DNA of 64,000 nucleotides from Nocardia rosealba (GCF_020216065.1 NZ_JAIWNA010000003.1:510882-574881); one strand, 5' to 3'; positions 48,126 through 60,507 are shown, counted from the first letter of the stretch. Translations and numbers: made by a program. Notes: generated from the letters alone by a model not told the origin.

Positions 48126-50486
48126 GTGTTCGAATTCACCAAGCGGCGTGGCTGCTGGGTGCTCGGTGTTTTCGCGGTGCTCGCGCTGGTGCTCGGAGCA
48201 CTCGGCGCGACGCTGTTCGACCGGGTGGAGGGCGGCGGTTACACCGACAGCGGCAGCGAGTCCAGCCGGGCGCTCGACGTGCTACGCGACGAATTCGGCC
48301 AGGGCCCACCGAATCTGGTGCTGCTGGTGGAAACCGAGGACTCGGTCGACGACCCCGAGTCCACCGCCGCCGCGACAGCGCTCGTCGCCAACCTGCAGGA
48401 ACGCGCCGGTATCACCGACGTGTTGTCCTACTGGACCACCCACCAGCCCGCGCTGCGCAGCCTCGACAACAAACAGGGCCTGATCGTGGCCACGGTCCTC
48501 GGCAGCGAACGTGAGATCGACGAACGGGTCGCCGCTGTCGCCGACGACCTCGCGGGCACCCAGGGCGAACTGCGGGTCCGCGTGGGCGGTTTCGCGATGC
48601 TCATGCACGAGACCGTCGAACAGAGCAAGACCGACATCGTCAAGGGCGAGGCCATCGCGTTCCCGCTCACGCTGCTTGCGCTGCTGTTCGTGTTCGGTGG
48701 GCTGGTCGCGGCGAGCCTGCCGCTGCTGGTCGCCGTGGTCACCGTGCTGATGACGATGGGCACGCTGTGGTTGCTCGCCGTGTTCACCCCGCTCGCGGTC
48801 ACCGCGACCAACGTGGCGACTCTGCTCGGGCTCGGCCTGGCCATCGACTACAGCCTGCTGATCGTCAACCGCTACCGCGACGAACTCACCGAGGGCCGCA
48901 CCCCGGCCGATGCCGTGCGCGCCACCCTGCGCACGGCGGGCCGCACCGTCGCGTTCTCCGCGCTCACCGTCGCGGTGGCGCTGGCGGGTCTGGTGTTCTT
49001 CCCGCTGCTGGCCATCCGGTCGATGGGGTACGCGGGCGTGATCGTCGCGGGCCTCGCCGCCCTGGTCTCTCTGACCGTGCTGCCCGCGATCCTGCTGCTG
49101 CTCGGCACCAACATCGACCGTGGTCAGCTCGGCTGGTGGTTCCTGCGCGCGCCACGGCCCGCACCGGGCGAGGGCGCCTGGCACAAACTGGCCACCGCCG
49201 TCATGGGCAAACCGATCCCGATCGGGCTCGCCGTCGCCGCGGTGCTGTTGCTGCTGGGCACCCCCTTCCTCGGGGTGAAACTCGGCTTCCCGGACGAACG
49301 GGTGCTGCCCCCGTCGATGAATTCGCGACAGGTCGCCGAGACCGTGCAGCGCGACTTCGGCGACAGCGACCAGGACACCCTCGTCGCGGTCCTGCCCGAC
49401 AGTGCCTACAGCGCCGAGGGATTGGACGCCATCGCGCGCACGATGTCGGACCTGGACAATGTGCGCCGTGTCGACACCGCCACCGGCAGCTACGCCCAGG
49501 GCGGGCGGCTGGCCGAGCCGACCGCGCTCAACGCCCGCTTCCGGGCCGAACGGGCCGCCTACCTGTCGATCGTCCCGTCCACCGGTGACAGCCACGAACT
49601 CGGCGCCCTGGTGGAACAGCTTCGCGCCCAGGACGTTCCGAGCGAGATCCTGATCGGCGGGGTCGCGGCGGCCAATGTCGACTCGGTGAACGCCATCGAA
49701 GACGCCCTGCCGTGGGCGCTGGGCTTCGTGGTGATCCTGATGCTGATCGTGCTGTTCCTGCTCACCGGCAGCGTGGTGCTCCCGGTGCTCGCGGTGATCC
49801 TCAGCGCGCTCAGCCTCACCGCCACCTTCGGAGCGCTGGTCTGGATCTTCCAGGACGGGCATCTGTCGGGAGTGCTCGGCTTCACCGTCACCGGTGACCT
49901 CTCGGCCACCGTTCCGGTGATGCTGTTCGCCGCCGCGTTCGGCCTGGCGATGGACTACCAGGTGTTCCTGCTCTCGCGCATCCGCGAAGAGTACGACCGC
50001 ACCGGCAAGAACGAGGCGGCCGTCGCGCTCGGCCTGGAACGGATCGGGCGCATCGTCACCGCGGCCGCCATCCTGATCTCGCTGGTGTTCCTCGGGTTCC
50101 TGGCCTCCGACATCACCTTCATGAAGGCGTTCGGCATCGGTTTGCCGCTGGCGGTGATCGTGGACGCCACGCTGGTGCGCGGGTTCCTGCTGCCCGCCGC
50201 GATGAAGGTGCTCGGCGAGGCCAACTGGTACGCACCGGATTTCCTGCGCAGGCTGCACGACCGGTGGGGTCTCGACGAGGGTGGCTCACGCGCGAATCAT
50301 CCGGTGCCGGTGCGTGATCCGCTCGGCGTCACCGGGAAGCCGACCGTCGAGGTGATCGACCCGCTCGCTCGCGCCGAGGCCGAGCGTGCGGCCGCCGCCA
50401 AGGGCGACGACCCGCTCGCGCGCGCCGAGGCGGAGCGTGCGGCCGCCAAGGGTGACGAGGCGCTGGCGGGCGCTCGCGAGGAATGA
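48126..50486 (+). CDS. MmpL/RND-superfamily membrane transporter
   Basis: 786 residues. There are two repeats, each with one helix, a periplasmic loop and a block of about five helices. GLGLAIDYSLLIVNRYRDEL in the first block and FGLAMDYQVFLLSRIREEY in the second carry the Asp-Tyr pairs of the MmpL proton relay. MmpL proteins move lipids to the cell envelope; this one has the short loops of the YdfJ-like subgroup and its cargo is unknown. The C-terminus ends in an imperfect duplication, DPLARAEAERAAAAKGD then DPLARAEAERAAAKGDE. GTG 48126 follows ACAGGGG; GTG 48060 would add 22 Arg-rich residues. Confidence 0.9.
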   Translation: MFEFTKRRGCWVLGVFAVLALVLGALGATLFDRVEGGGYTDSGSESSRALDVLRDEFGQGPPNLVLLVETEDSVDDPESTAAATALVANLQERAGITDVLSYWTTHQPALRSLDNKQGLIVATVLGSEREIDERVAAVADDLAGTQGELRVRVGGFAMLMHETVEQSKTDIVKGEAIAFPLTLLALLFVFGGLVAASLPLLVAVVTVLMTMGTLWLLAVFTPLAVTATNVATLLGLGLAIDYSLLIVNRYRDELTEGRTPADAVRATLRTAGRTVAFSALTVAVALAGLVFFPLLAIRSMGYAGVIVAGLAALVSLTVLPAILLLLGTNIDRGQLGWWFLRAPRPAPGEGAWHKLATAVMGKPIPIGLAVAAVLLLLGTPFLGVKLGFPDERVLPPSMNSRQVAETVQRDFGDSDQDTLVAVLPDSAYSAEGLDAIARTMSDLDNVRRVDTATGSYAQGGRLAEPTALNARFRAERAAYLSIVPSTGDSHELGALVEQLRAQDVPSEILIGGVAAANVDSVNAIEDALPWALGFVVILMLIVLFLLTGSVVLPVLAVILSALSLTATFGALVWIFQDGHLSGVLGFTVTGDLSATVPVMLFAAAFGLAMDYQVFLLSRIREEYDRTGKNEAAVALGLERIGRIVTAAAILISLVFLGFLASDITFMKAFGIGLPLAVIVDATLVRGFLLPAAMKVLGEANWYAPDFLRRLHDRWGLDEGGSRANHPVPVRDPLGVTGKPTVEVIDPLARAEAERAAAAKGDDPLARAEAERAAAKGDEALAGAREE

Positions 50487-50528
50487 GCCGAACGGGGCGG
50501 GCCGGGCAACGGCCGCCCCGTTCCCGTC

Positions 50529-51293
50529 TCAGATGCCGCCGGTGGCCAGCAACCCGCCGTCGACGCGAACACAGTCGCCGGTGATCCAGGACGCCTCGTC
50601 CGACACCAGGAAGGTGATCAGGCGCGCCACATCCTCGGGGGAGCCGAGGCGCTTCATCGGGTACACGCTGGCGGCCCGTTCCTCGTCGGCGGAGAACAGG
50701 GCATCGGCGAACTTGGTCTTCACGACACCGGGCGCCACCGCGTTCACCCGGATGTTCGGGCCGAGCTGCCACGCCAGCTCCTCGGTGAGCCGGATCAACG
50801 CCGCCTTGGAGGCGCCGTAGGCCGAGATCACCCCCGAGGAGCGGATACCGGCCACGCTCGCCACGTTCACCACGGCACCGCCGTGCTCAGCCATCCATGC
50901 CTTGTATGCCTGCTGGACATAGCCGAGCGCGGCCACGACGTTCACGTCGAAGATCTTGCTCACGGCGTTGAGATCGGCGTCCATCAGCGGACCGAACACC
51001 GGGTTGATGCCGGTGTTGTTGATCAGGATGTCGAGGGAACCGAACTCGGTGACCGCCCGCGACACTGCCTCGGCCCGCGCGTCGGCGTCACCGGAGTTGC
51101 CCGCGACGGTGCTCACCTGGCCCTTGTGTCCGAGGGCGCGCAACTCCTGCGCGGCAGCTTCGAGCGGTTCGGGTTTGCGGGCGGTGATCAGCACATTCGC
51201 ACCCGCGCGCAGCAGTTCGGCGGCCGTCGCCAAGCCGATGCCCCGGCTGGCGCCGGTGACGAGAGCGGTACGGCCAACTAGATCGGTAGTCAT
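50529..51293 (-). CDS. Short-chain dehydrogenase/reductase, FabG-like
   Basis: 254 residues of the classical SDR family. The cofactor motif TGASRGIG (residues 14-21), NNTG near 93, catalytic Ser in VASVAGIRSSGVIS, and YGASK hold the catalytic Tyr and Lys. Cofactor preference is probably NADP(H) (basic residue in TARKPE). The substrate is unknown. It is convergent with the MmpL gene and divergent from the ABC-F gene. Confidence 0.92.
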   Translation of the reverse strand: MTTDLVGRTALVTGASRGIGLATAAELLRAGANVLITARKPEPLEAAAQELRALGHKGQVSTVAGNSGDADARAEAVSRAVTEFGSLDILINNTGINPVFGPLMDADLNAVSKIFDVNVVAALGYVQQAYKAWMAEHGGAVVNVASVAGIRSSGVISAYGASKAALIRLTEELAWQLGPNIRVNAVAPGVVKTKFADALFSADEERAASVYPMKRLGSPEDVARLITFLVSDEASWITGDCVRVDGGLLATGGI

Positions 51294-51442
51294 GCGACGA
51301 GAGTAACCACGCTCACATCCGTCGGCGCCAGGTTCGAGGCGCCGACAGCGGGGCGGTAAAATAAGTGGTTCTTGCCGGAACCGTCGGTGCACCATGGAGA
51401 CGGTTCGGCGACCATCTGCTTTCGACATCGAGGAGAAGCTCT

Positions 51443-53074
<1,632 letters not shown>

Positions 53075-53216
53075 GCGAACTCGCTCTTCAGCACGGAGAT
53101 CGGTGTGTCGCGAGGGAACTCGCGGGGTTTTCGTGAGGTTCGTCACTGTTTTTCGTTGATCGCCGGGTGCGGAGTGTCTAGCCTGGAATGAGCTGCTCGG
53201 CGACTCGGAGGAAGCC

Positions 53217-53486
53217 ATGAGCGACAGTGCGAGACAGGCCGCTCGATCGGCCAAGGCAACATCGACAGGCAAGGCCGCGCTGGGGAAGGGCACCCGGGTC
53301 ACGGGCAAGTCCCGTGACAGGTTGCAGTCCCAGCTGAAGAAGCAGTACGAGGCGGGTGCCAGCATCCGCTCCCTGGCCAGGGCGACCGGCCGCTCGTACG
53401 GCTTCATTCACAATGTGCTGGTCGAATCGCATGTCGAGCTGCGCGGTCGCGGCGGCGCCAACCGCAGGAAGAACCCTGAGACATAG
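53217..53486 (+). CDS. Small helix-turn-helix protein (Rv1473A-like)
   Basis: 89 residues, strongly basic. A Ser/Ala/Lys/Thr-rich N-terminus precedes the segment LKKQYEAGASIRSLARATGR followed by SYGFIHNVLVESHVELRGRG, which fits a helix-turn-helix as in small actinobacterial DNA-binding proteins. The target is unknown. GGAGGAAG lies just before the ATG. It follows the ABC-F gene at 142 bases, an order also seen in mycobacteria. Confidence 0.85.
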   Translation: MSDSARQAARSAKATSTGKAALGKGTRVTGKSRDRLQSQLKKQYEAGASIRSLARATGRSYGFIHNVLVESHVELRGRGGANRRKNPET

Positions 53487-53499
53487 CGGCTGGCGCCGC

Positions 53500-53591
53500 G
53501 GTTCTCGGCCCGGGAGGCCTCGATCTTCCCTCCCTCCGGGCACTCCTTCGTCGCACCCTCCGCTCAGTCCAGATCGAGGCGGCCGAGAACC
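53500..53591. repeat. Nested inverted repeat between convergent genes
   Basis: Outer arms GGTTCTCGGCC (53500-53510) and GGCCGAGAACC (53581-53591), and inner arms CCTCGATCT (53518-53526) and AGATCGAGG (53571-53579), all perfect. They give a long stem with an asymmetric internal loop and a 44-base pyrimidine-rich loop. It may act as a bidirectional terminator, though no T run follows. Confidence 0.6.
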
Positions 53592-53600
53592 CTGGACTGA

Positions 53601-54560
53601 TCACCAGCCGGGAACCGCGCCGTCACCCTGCACCAGCAGATTCGCCAGGCTGGTGAACAGGGGCAGACCCGTCTTGATCTCCAGGTAGGCGAACTGGCCC
53701 TGCGGATTCACCTCGAGGAAGTAGTACTCGCCGTCGACGCCCAAGCGCAGGTCGACCACACCGAAACTCAAGCCGAGCGCGCCCATCAGGGTGGCCAGCG
53801 ACTTGCTCACCGAGGCGGGTAGCCGGTCGGGGGCGAACGCCACCGAGGTGTCGAGCCGCGAGTCGACCCGGCCGACACCCGCCTGTGAGTCGATGCGCAC
53901 CGCCCATTCGACGCCGTCGACCCACACCACCCGCAGATCGCAGGTGGCGTCCACGTAATCCTGGAAGGTCGTCGGCGTCGAACGGATCGATGTGAGCCGG
54001 CCCAGCTCGGGCCGGGTGATGATGCGTGTCTCGGAGAACTCACCACGGCCCGTGCCGGTGCGTTTGTAAACCACGGGGACCGAACGGGATTCGACGAAGC
54101 TGCGCGCCTCGTCCGGGTCGTTGGTGATGAGCGTTTCCGGGACGGCGAAACCGGCCCGGTGCGCCGTTTCGAGCTGCACGATCTTGCGGCTCGCGGTGCG
54201 TTCGGCGGCCGGGTCGTTCACCCAGTACGCCGGAATCGACCACAGCATCCCCTGCAGGAAACCGTCGCATTCGGCCTGGCGGAACTCGTCGTCGGCGGCA
54301 CGCACGCCGTGCGGGACGCGGCACGGGTGCGGCCTGCGCCACCACACCGCACGCACGTCGTCCAGGCCGTGCACATGCGACAACGCCCGATTCGTTCCCG
54401 CCTTGTCGAGACGGAAACTGCCTGTCTCGGAAGGGAAGTCGCGCAGGTCGAGCCGGATGGGATCGAGGCGGTGGTGCTCGCGCAACGTGACGGCCAGTGC
54501 GTCGGCGTGCAGGTCGTCGGTTTCGGAGACGATGAGCACCGCGTCGGTCGCGCGTTCCAT
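53601..54560 (-). CDS. ATP-grasp ligase of the MvdD/graspetide-maturase type
   Basis: 319 residues. The N-terminal pre-ATP-grasp part includes AVWWRRPHPCRVPHG (71-85), then AYWVNDPAAERTASRKIVQL with the spacing of MvdC/MvdD-like peptide maturases. The ATP-grasp core shows PVVYKRTGTGRGE (Lys166), FQDYVDATCDLRVVWVDG, and the metal-binding VVDLRLG (Asp270) and YYFLEVNPQGQFAYLE (Glu283, Asn285). Family members join Thr/Ser or Lys side chains of a precursor peptide to Asp/Glu by ester or amide bonds. The gene lies 16 bases after a small gene that could encode the precursor. No transporter or second ligase is present. The ribosome site is weak, fitting coupled translation. Confidence 0.85.
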   Translation of the reverse strand: MERATDAVLIVSETDDLHADALAVTLREHHRLDPIRLDLRDFPSETGSFRLDKAGTNRALSHVHGLDDVRAVWWRRPHPCRVPHGVRAADDEFRQAECDGFLQGMLWSIPAYWVNDPAAERTASRKIVQLETAHRAGFAVPETLITNDPDEARSFVESRSVPVVYKRTGTGRGEFSETRIITRPELGRLTSIRSTPTTFQDYVDATCDLRVVWVDGVEWAVRIDSQAGVGRVDSRLDTSVAFAPDRLPASVSKSLATLMGALGLSFGVVDLRLGVDGEYYFLEVNPQGQFAYLEIKTGLPLFTSLANLLVQGDGAVPGW

Positions 54561-54576
54561 GACTGTGTCGGCCGTT

Positions 54577-54993
54577 TCAGTCGAGACTGTCGCAGTTGAT
54601 GCCGTCGTGGAAGGTGAACGTCGCCCCGGAGGTGCCGCCACGCTCGGCGATCCGCAGTTTCGCCGCCCAGCTGCGGGTGGCTTCGGCGAGTTGCTCGTCG
54701 CCGAGGGCTTCCGACGGTGCGGGTGCCAGCGTGATGGGTCGTTCGACGAGTTCCACGCGCATCCGGCGGGTGAAATCGGCGGTGGCGCCGGGCCGGATGT
54801 CGACCTGCACCTGTCGCCCCTCCGCCGCGCGCTCCTCGGTGAGCCGCAGGATGTCGCGGCGATCGAAGGTCCAGGTCCCGCCGTCGACGCGGACCGAGAC
54901 ATCGCGCTCGGACTCGGCCACCAGCTGTCCGCGCAAGGCGGGGCCCCGGCTTCGGGACGACGCGGTAGCGGGGAGGTGGATGGCGTCGGTCAT
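54577..54993 (-). CDS. Candidate precursor protein for the adjacent ATP-grasp ligase
   Basis: 138 residues, no signal peptide, no family I can name. Residues ~20-90 look beta-rich and folded (VSVRVDGGTWTFDRRDILRL). Residues 98-118 could form a helix. The C-terminal tail TSGATFTFHDGINCDSLD offers hydroxyl residues (Thr121, Ser122, Thr125, Thr127, Ser136) and acids (Asp130, Asp135, Asp138) in the arrangement needed for side-chain ester crosslinks, plus Cys134. The canonical microviridin leader motif PFFARFL is absent and the protein is longer than usual precursors, so an unusual graspetide or a different ATP-grasp substrate are both possible. ATG 54993 is favoured by GGAG nine bases upstream. 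Confidence 0.6.
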   Translation of the reverse strand: MTDAIHLPATASSRSRGPALRGQLVAESERDVSVRVDGGTWTFDRRDILRLTEERAAEGRQVQVDIRPGATADFTRRMRVELVERPITLAPAPSEALGDEQLAEATRSWAAKLRIAERGGTSGATFTFHDGINCDSLD

Positions 54994-55220
54994 GGGCACT
55001 CACTCCGATCTTCTCGTCTGCTCGCGATTTGCCAGAACCCCTCTAGGCGCTTCGGATCATAACGTGAGCGAACCTTTCACCGAGGGTGTTCGCGAGATTT
55101 ACGGAGCGCCGGGCAAACCGCCGAGCGGCGCGTGATCGCCTAGCGGGACGAGAATTTCGGGCAACCGGAGTGTGTGCAGGTATCCGACACGGGCAATCGA
55201 TCAGCAAACGAAAACAGCAA

Positions 55221-55270
55221 CGGCGCGGCAGGCACCCCGGCGAAGTTGCCGGTCGATACCTGCCGCGCCG
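55221..55270 (-). terminator. Terminator after the thioesterase gene
   Basis: Perfect 12-bp stem CGGCGCGGCAGG (55221-55232) with CCTGCCGCGCCG (55259-55270), with an inner CCGGC/GCCGG hairpin. On the minus strand it is followed by a T-rich stretch. The rest of 54994-55301 must hold the promoter of the precursor/ATP-grasp pair; no boxes could be assigned. Confidence 0.7.
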
Positions 55271-55301
55271 TCGGCCATGTCCCGCGGCGTCGGCCGCTAT
55301 G

Positions 55302-55721
55302 TCACAACCCGAGGATTTCGGGGTTCTCGGCGAGGGAGCGGAAGTGGCCCGCGGGATCGGCGACGAGTCGGCGGGTGGTCAGGTCCATCGCCCCCGCGGT
55401 GACGGTGATCTCGGCGGCGACCGTGCCGTCGAGTTTGATGATCCGGTGGTGGAAGCGGAACACCTTCTCGCCGTCGCGCCAGTCGAAGGCGCAGGTCACG
55501 GTGACTTCGTCACCGCCGCGCAGTTCGCGCTTGTACTTGATCGTCGACTCGAGCACCACCGCGCCGATGCCGCTGGCGATGAACTTGTCCTGCGGGATGC
55601 CTGCCGCGCGGAGCAGTTCCCAGCGCGCGTGCTCACCGTACTGGTGGTAGACGGCGTGGTTCAGGTGGCCTTGGGTGTCGAGCTCGTAGCCGCGGACGAG
55701 GACCGGTACCGAGAACGTCAT
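55302..55721 (-). CDS. Acyl-CoA thioesterase-like hot-dog protein
   Basis: 139 residues of the 4HBT type: VRGYELDTQGHLNHAVYHQY contains the conserved Asp-X-X-Gly-His-X-Asn core, and the strand FDWRDGEKVFRFHHRI follows. It probably hydrolyses a CoA thioester; the substrate is unknown. ATG 55721 places the conserved motif at the usual position; an in-frame GTG at 55781 would add 20 residues. It lies downstream of the cupin gene on the same strand and ends before a strong hairpin. Confidence 0.85.
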   Translation of the reverse strand: MTFSVPVLVRGYELDTQGHLNHAVYHQYGEHARWELLRAAGIPQDKFIASGIGAVVLESTIKYKRELRGGDEVTVTCAFDWRDGEKVFRFHHRIIKLDGTVAAEITVTAGAMDLTTRRLVADPAGHFRSLAENPEILGL

Positions 55722-55803
55722 ACAGCGTACAACTGGCGCCTTCGCGCGCAATGTTCCCGATTCCGGTGCAACCTCGGCCACATTCCGGCCGCCCGCGTAT
55801 AGG

Positions 55804-56295
55804 TCAGCGGCGCTGGGCGTTCCGTTCGGCTGTCCACGCGGGCGCGTCGATGAAGTAGTTGTCGAATTCCGCTTGGGCGGCGAGGAGTTCGGTGTGATCC
55901 GCCGTGCCCTTCGCGAGCCGGTCGAGCAGGCGGAAGTACTCGAATCGCTGCACGCCCGGCATCAGCGCGATGAGGATGCGGGCTCCGCTGTCGGGTGTGG
56001 CGCCGAAGGCGTGCGGCATCTGCCGTGGCACGACGAGCGATCCGCCCGCGCCCACGGTGAGGATGCGGCCGCCCGCCATCACCTGCAGCTCGCCGTCGGC
56101 GACGTAGAACAGCTCGTCGGAGCGGGTGTGATAGTGCGGCGCGGCCCCGTCGGCGCCCTGGTCGAGGGTCACTTCCACGGTGCTCACCGTGCCGTCGCTT
56201 GCCTCGGAATCGGCGAGCAGTCGCACGCGGCCGCGGTCGGTGCCCAGCGTCTCGGCGTCCTCGGGCAGGCAGAGGGCGATATCGCGGGTGTCCAT
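55804..56295 (-). CDS. Cupin-domain protein
   Basis: 163 residues. The cupin motif 1 reads APHYHTRSDELFYVADGELQ, giving the metal-binding His, His and Glu; motif 2 reads VVPRQMPHAFGATPDSGA with the last His. It is a single-domain metal-binding beta-barrel; the enzymatic role, if any, is unknown. It is transcribed away from a MarR regulator that starts 65 bases upstream, which makes it a likely target of that regulator. Confidence 0.88.
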   Translation of the reverse strand: MDTRDIALCLPEDAETLGTDRGRVRLLADSEASDGTVSTVEVTLDQGADGAAPHYHTRSDELFYVADGELQVMAGGRILTVGAGGSLVVPRQMPHAFGATPDSGARILIALMPGVQRFEYFRLLDRLAKGTADHTELLAAQAEFDNYFIDAPAWTAERNAQRR

Positions 56296-56320
56296 GACAG
56301 TTCCGTTCGTCGGTTGATAA

Positions 56321-56332
56321 TTCGCTACCGAA
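56321..56332. promoter_or_regulatory. Putative operator between cupin and MarR genes
   Basis: TTCG-CTAC-CGAA dyad in the 65-base divergent interval, upstream of the MarR -10. It could serve MarR-mediated control of both genes; short, so uncertain. Confidence 0.35.
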
Positions 56333-56347
56333 CTATATCCCGTCGAA

Positions 56348-56353
56348 TAGAAT
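56348..56353 (+). promoter_or_regulatory. Putative -10 element of the MarR gene (leaderless)
   Basis: TAGAAT, one base from consensus, followed by exactly seven bases and ATG 56361. There is no Shine-Dalgarno sequence. Confidence 0.55.
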
Positions 56354-56360
56354 CCTGTCC

Positions 56361-56906
56361 ATGGATGAATCGACCGCCGACGCCGTAGACGCGATCGCCG
56401 CACAGTGGCGCCGCGAACGCCCCGACCTCGACCTGGCGGCGATGGCGGTGTTCGGCCGACTCGGTCGGCTGCTGAATGTCGCCACGGCCCGGATCGAATC
56501 CGTGTTCACCGCGCACGGCTTGCAGCGCGGGGAGTTCGATGTGCTTGCCGCGCTTCGCCGTTCGGGTGCGCCGTTCGAACTCAATCCCTCGGTACTCGCG
56601 GACACTCTGATGTTGTCGCGCGCGGGCATGACCGGGCGGATCGACCGGCTGGAGGCGGCGGGGCTGGTGCGGCGCATCGCGGATCGGGTGGATCGGCGGG
56701 CCGTGCGGGTAGCGCTCACCGAGCAGGGCCGAGAGCTGGTCGACCGGGTCGTCGTCGCGCACACCCAGAACGAGACGGCCATGCTGTCGGTGCTGGACCG
56801 CGACGATCAGGTAGCGCTCGACAGGATCGCGCGAAAGTTGTTGGGGGAGTGGGAGAACGGACCCGATCCCGCTGCGGGGGATGGAGGCACGCGGTCTTCC
56901 CGCTGA
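56361..56906 (+). CDS. MarR-family transcriptional regulator
   Basis: 181 residues. The winged-helix core spans about 55-125: LQRGEFDVLAALRRSGAPFE, the recognition helix TLMLSRAGMTGRIDRLEAAG and the wing IADRVDRRAVRVALTEQG with its Asp-Arg-Arg. N- and C-terminal helices give the dimer interface. The ligand is unknown. It is divergent from the cupin gene and probably regulates it and itself through the dyad at 56321-56332. Confidence 0.92.
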   Translation: MDESTADAVDAIAAQWRRERPDLDLAAMAVFGRLGRLLNVATARIESVFTAHGLQRGEFDVLAALRRSGAPFELNPSVLADTLMLSRAGMTGRIDRLEAAGLVRRIADRVDRRAVRVALTEQGRELVDRVVVAHTQNETAMLSVLDRDDQVALDRIARKLLGEWENGPDPAAGDGGTRSSR

Positions 56907-56918
56907 GCGCTCGGGCGG

Positions 56919-56992
56919 CCATGGAGGCGGGAATCGAACCCGCGGCATCCGTCCTGCGGAAGTCGGCGCTCTACCGACTGAGCTACTCCATG
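56919..56992 (-). tRNA. tRNA with apparent 8-nt anticodon loop (identity uncertain, CCG possible)
   Basis: On the minus strand the sequence folds as a cloverleaf of 74 nt without CCA: acceptor CATGGAG/CTCCATG, D arm GCTC-AGTCGGTA-GAGC, T arm GCGGG-TTCGATT-CCCGC. The anticodon arm fits best as CCGAC-TTCCGCAG-GACGG, which needs an eight-base loop and leaves one A-A mismatch. A three-base anticodon after U33 would be CCG (Arg); a four-base reading would be CCGC. C1-G72 and no encoded CCA are also noted. It may be a functional odd tRNA or a tRNA pseudogene. Confidence 0.6.
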
Positions 56993-57009
56993 GCCGAGTC
57001 GAGCCTAGC

Positions 57010-57579
57010 TCAGGACTCCTTGCGCCGCACGGACGCTTCGACGAGATCCAGTACAGCGGAAAGGTTTTCGTCGGTGTGGCCGGAGGCGATGCGCGCGATC
57101 AGGCCGTCGAGGACCAGGTCGAGGTAGCCGAGCAGGACGTCGGTGGGCACGTCGTCGCGCAGGGCGCCCGCGGCTTTGCGGCGCTCCAGGCGGGCGAGGG
57201 TGGCGGCGGTGAGTTCGGCCGAACGCTGGGTCCACCCCGCGCGGAAATCGGGATCGGTGCGCACGCGGCGGGCGATCTCGAGACGGGTGCCCAGCCAGTT
57301 GAATTCTTCGGGGCGGGCGAGCATATCGCGCATCACCTGGACGATGCCCTGGTTGGCCGCGACCTCGGCCATGCGTTCGGCGTCGTCCTTGGCCAGGGCG
57401 AAGAACAGGGCGTCCTTGTCCCGGAAATGGTGGAAGATGGCGCCACGGGACATGCCGATGGCCTCTTCCAGACGGCGCACCGTGGCGCCCTCGTAGCCGA
57501 ATTCGGCGAAGCAGCGCCGGGCACCGTCGAGGATCTGGCTGCGGCGGGCGGCGAGGTGATCGTCGCTGACCTTGGGCAT
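57010..57579 (-). CDS. acnR: AcnR, TetR-type repressor of aconitase
   Basis: 189 residues. The N-terminal TetR domain reads ARRCFAEFGYEGATVRRLEE and AIGMSRGAIFHHFRDKDALF, closely resembling corynebacterial AcnR, which represses acn. The C-terminal ligand domain keeps EFNWLGTRLEIARRVRTDPDF and VLDGLIARIASG. Location directly downstream of acn is the conserved one. GGAGGA precedes the ATG. A matching operator lies upstream of acn (60623-60638). Confidence 0.92.
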   Translation of the reverse strand: MPKVSDDHLAARRSQILDGARRCFAEFGYEGATVRRLEEAIGMSRGAIFHHFRDKDALFFALAKDDAERMAEVAANQGIVQVMRDMLARPEEFNWLGTRLEIARRVRTDPDFRAGWTQRSAELTAATLARLERRKAAGALRDDVPTDVLLGYLDLVLDGLIARIASGHTDENLSAVLDLVEASVRRKES

Positions 57580-57650
57580 GATTCCTCCAGTGACACCATA
57601 TGCGGACCCCCGCCCCGGAACACCGAGGCGGGGGGCTCACAGCACGAAGA

Positions 57651-57700
57651 GCATCCGAGCGGATGCCCTTGTGGCGCGGCGTCGTTCGACACCGCGCCAC
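57651..57700 (-). terminator. Two hairpins between acn and acnR
   Basis: GTGGCGCGG (57671-57679) with CCGCGCCAC (57692-57700) lies just past the acn stop; a second dyad GCATCCG-AG-CGGATGC (57651-57666) follows. Neither has a T run, so partial termination or RNA processing between acn and acnR is as likely as full termination. Confidence 0.5.
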
Positions 57701-57711
57701 CGATCGGGCAA

Positions 57712-60507
<2,796 letters not shown>

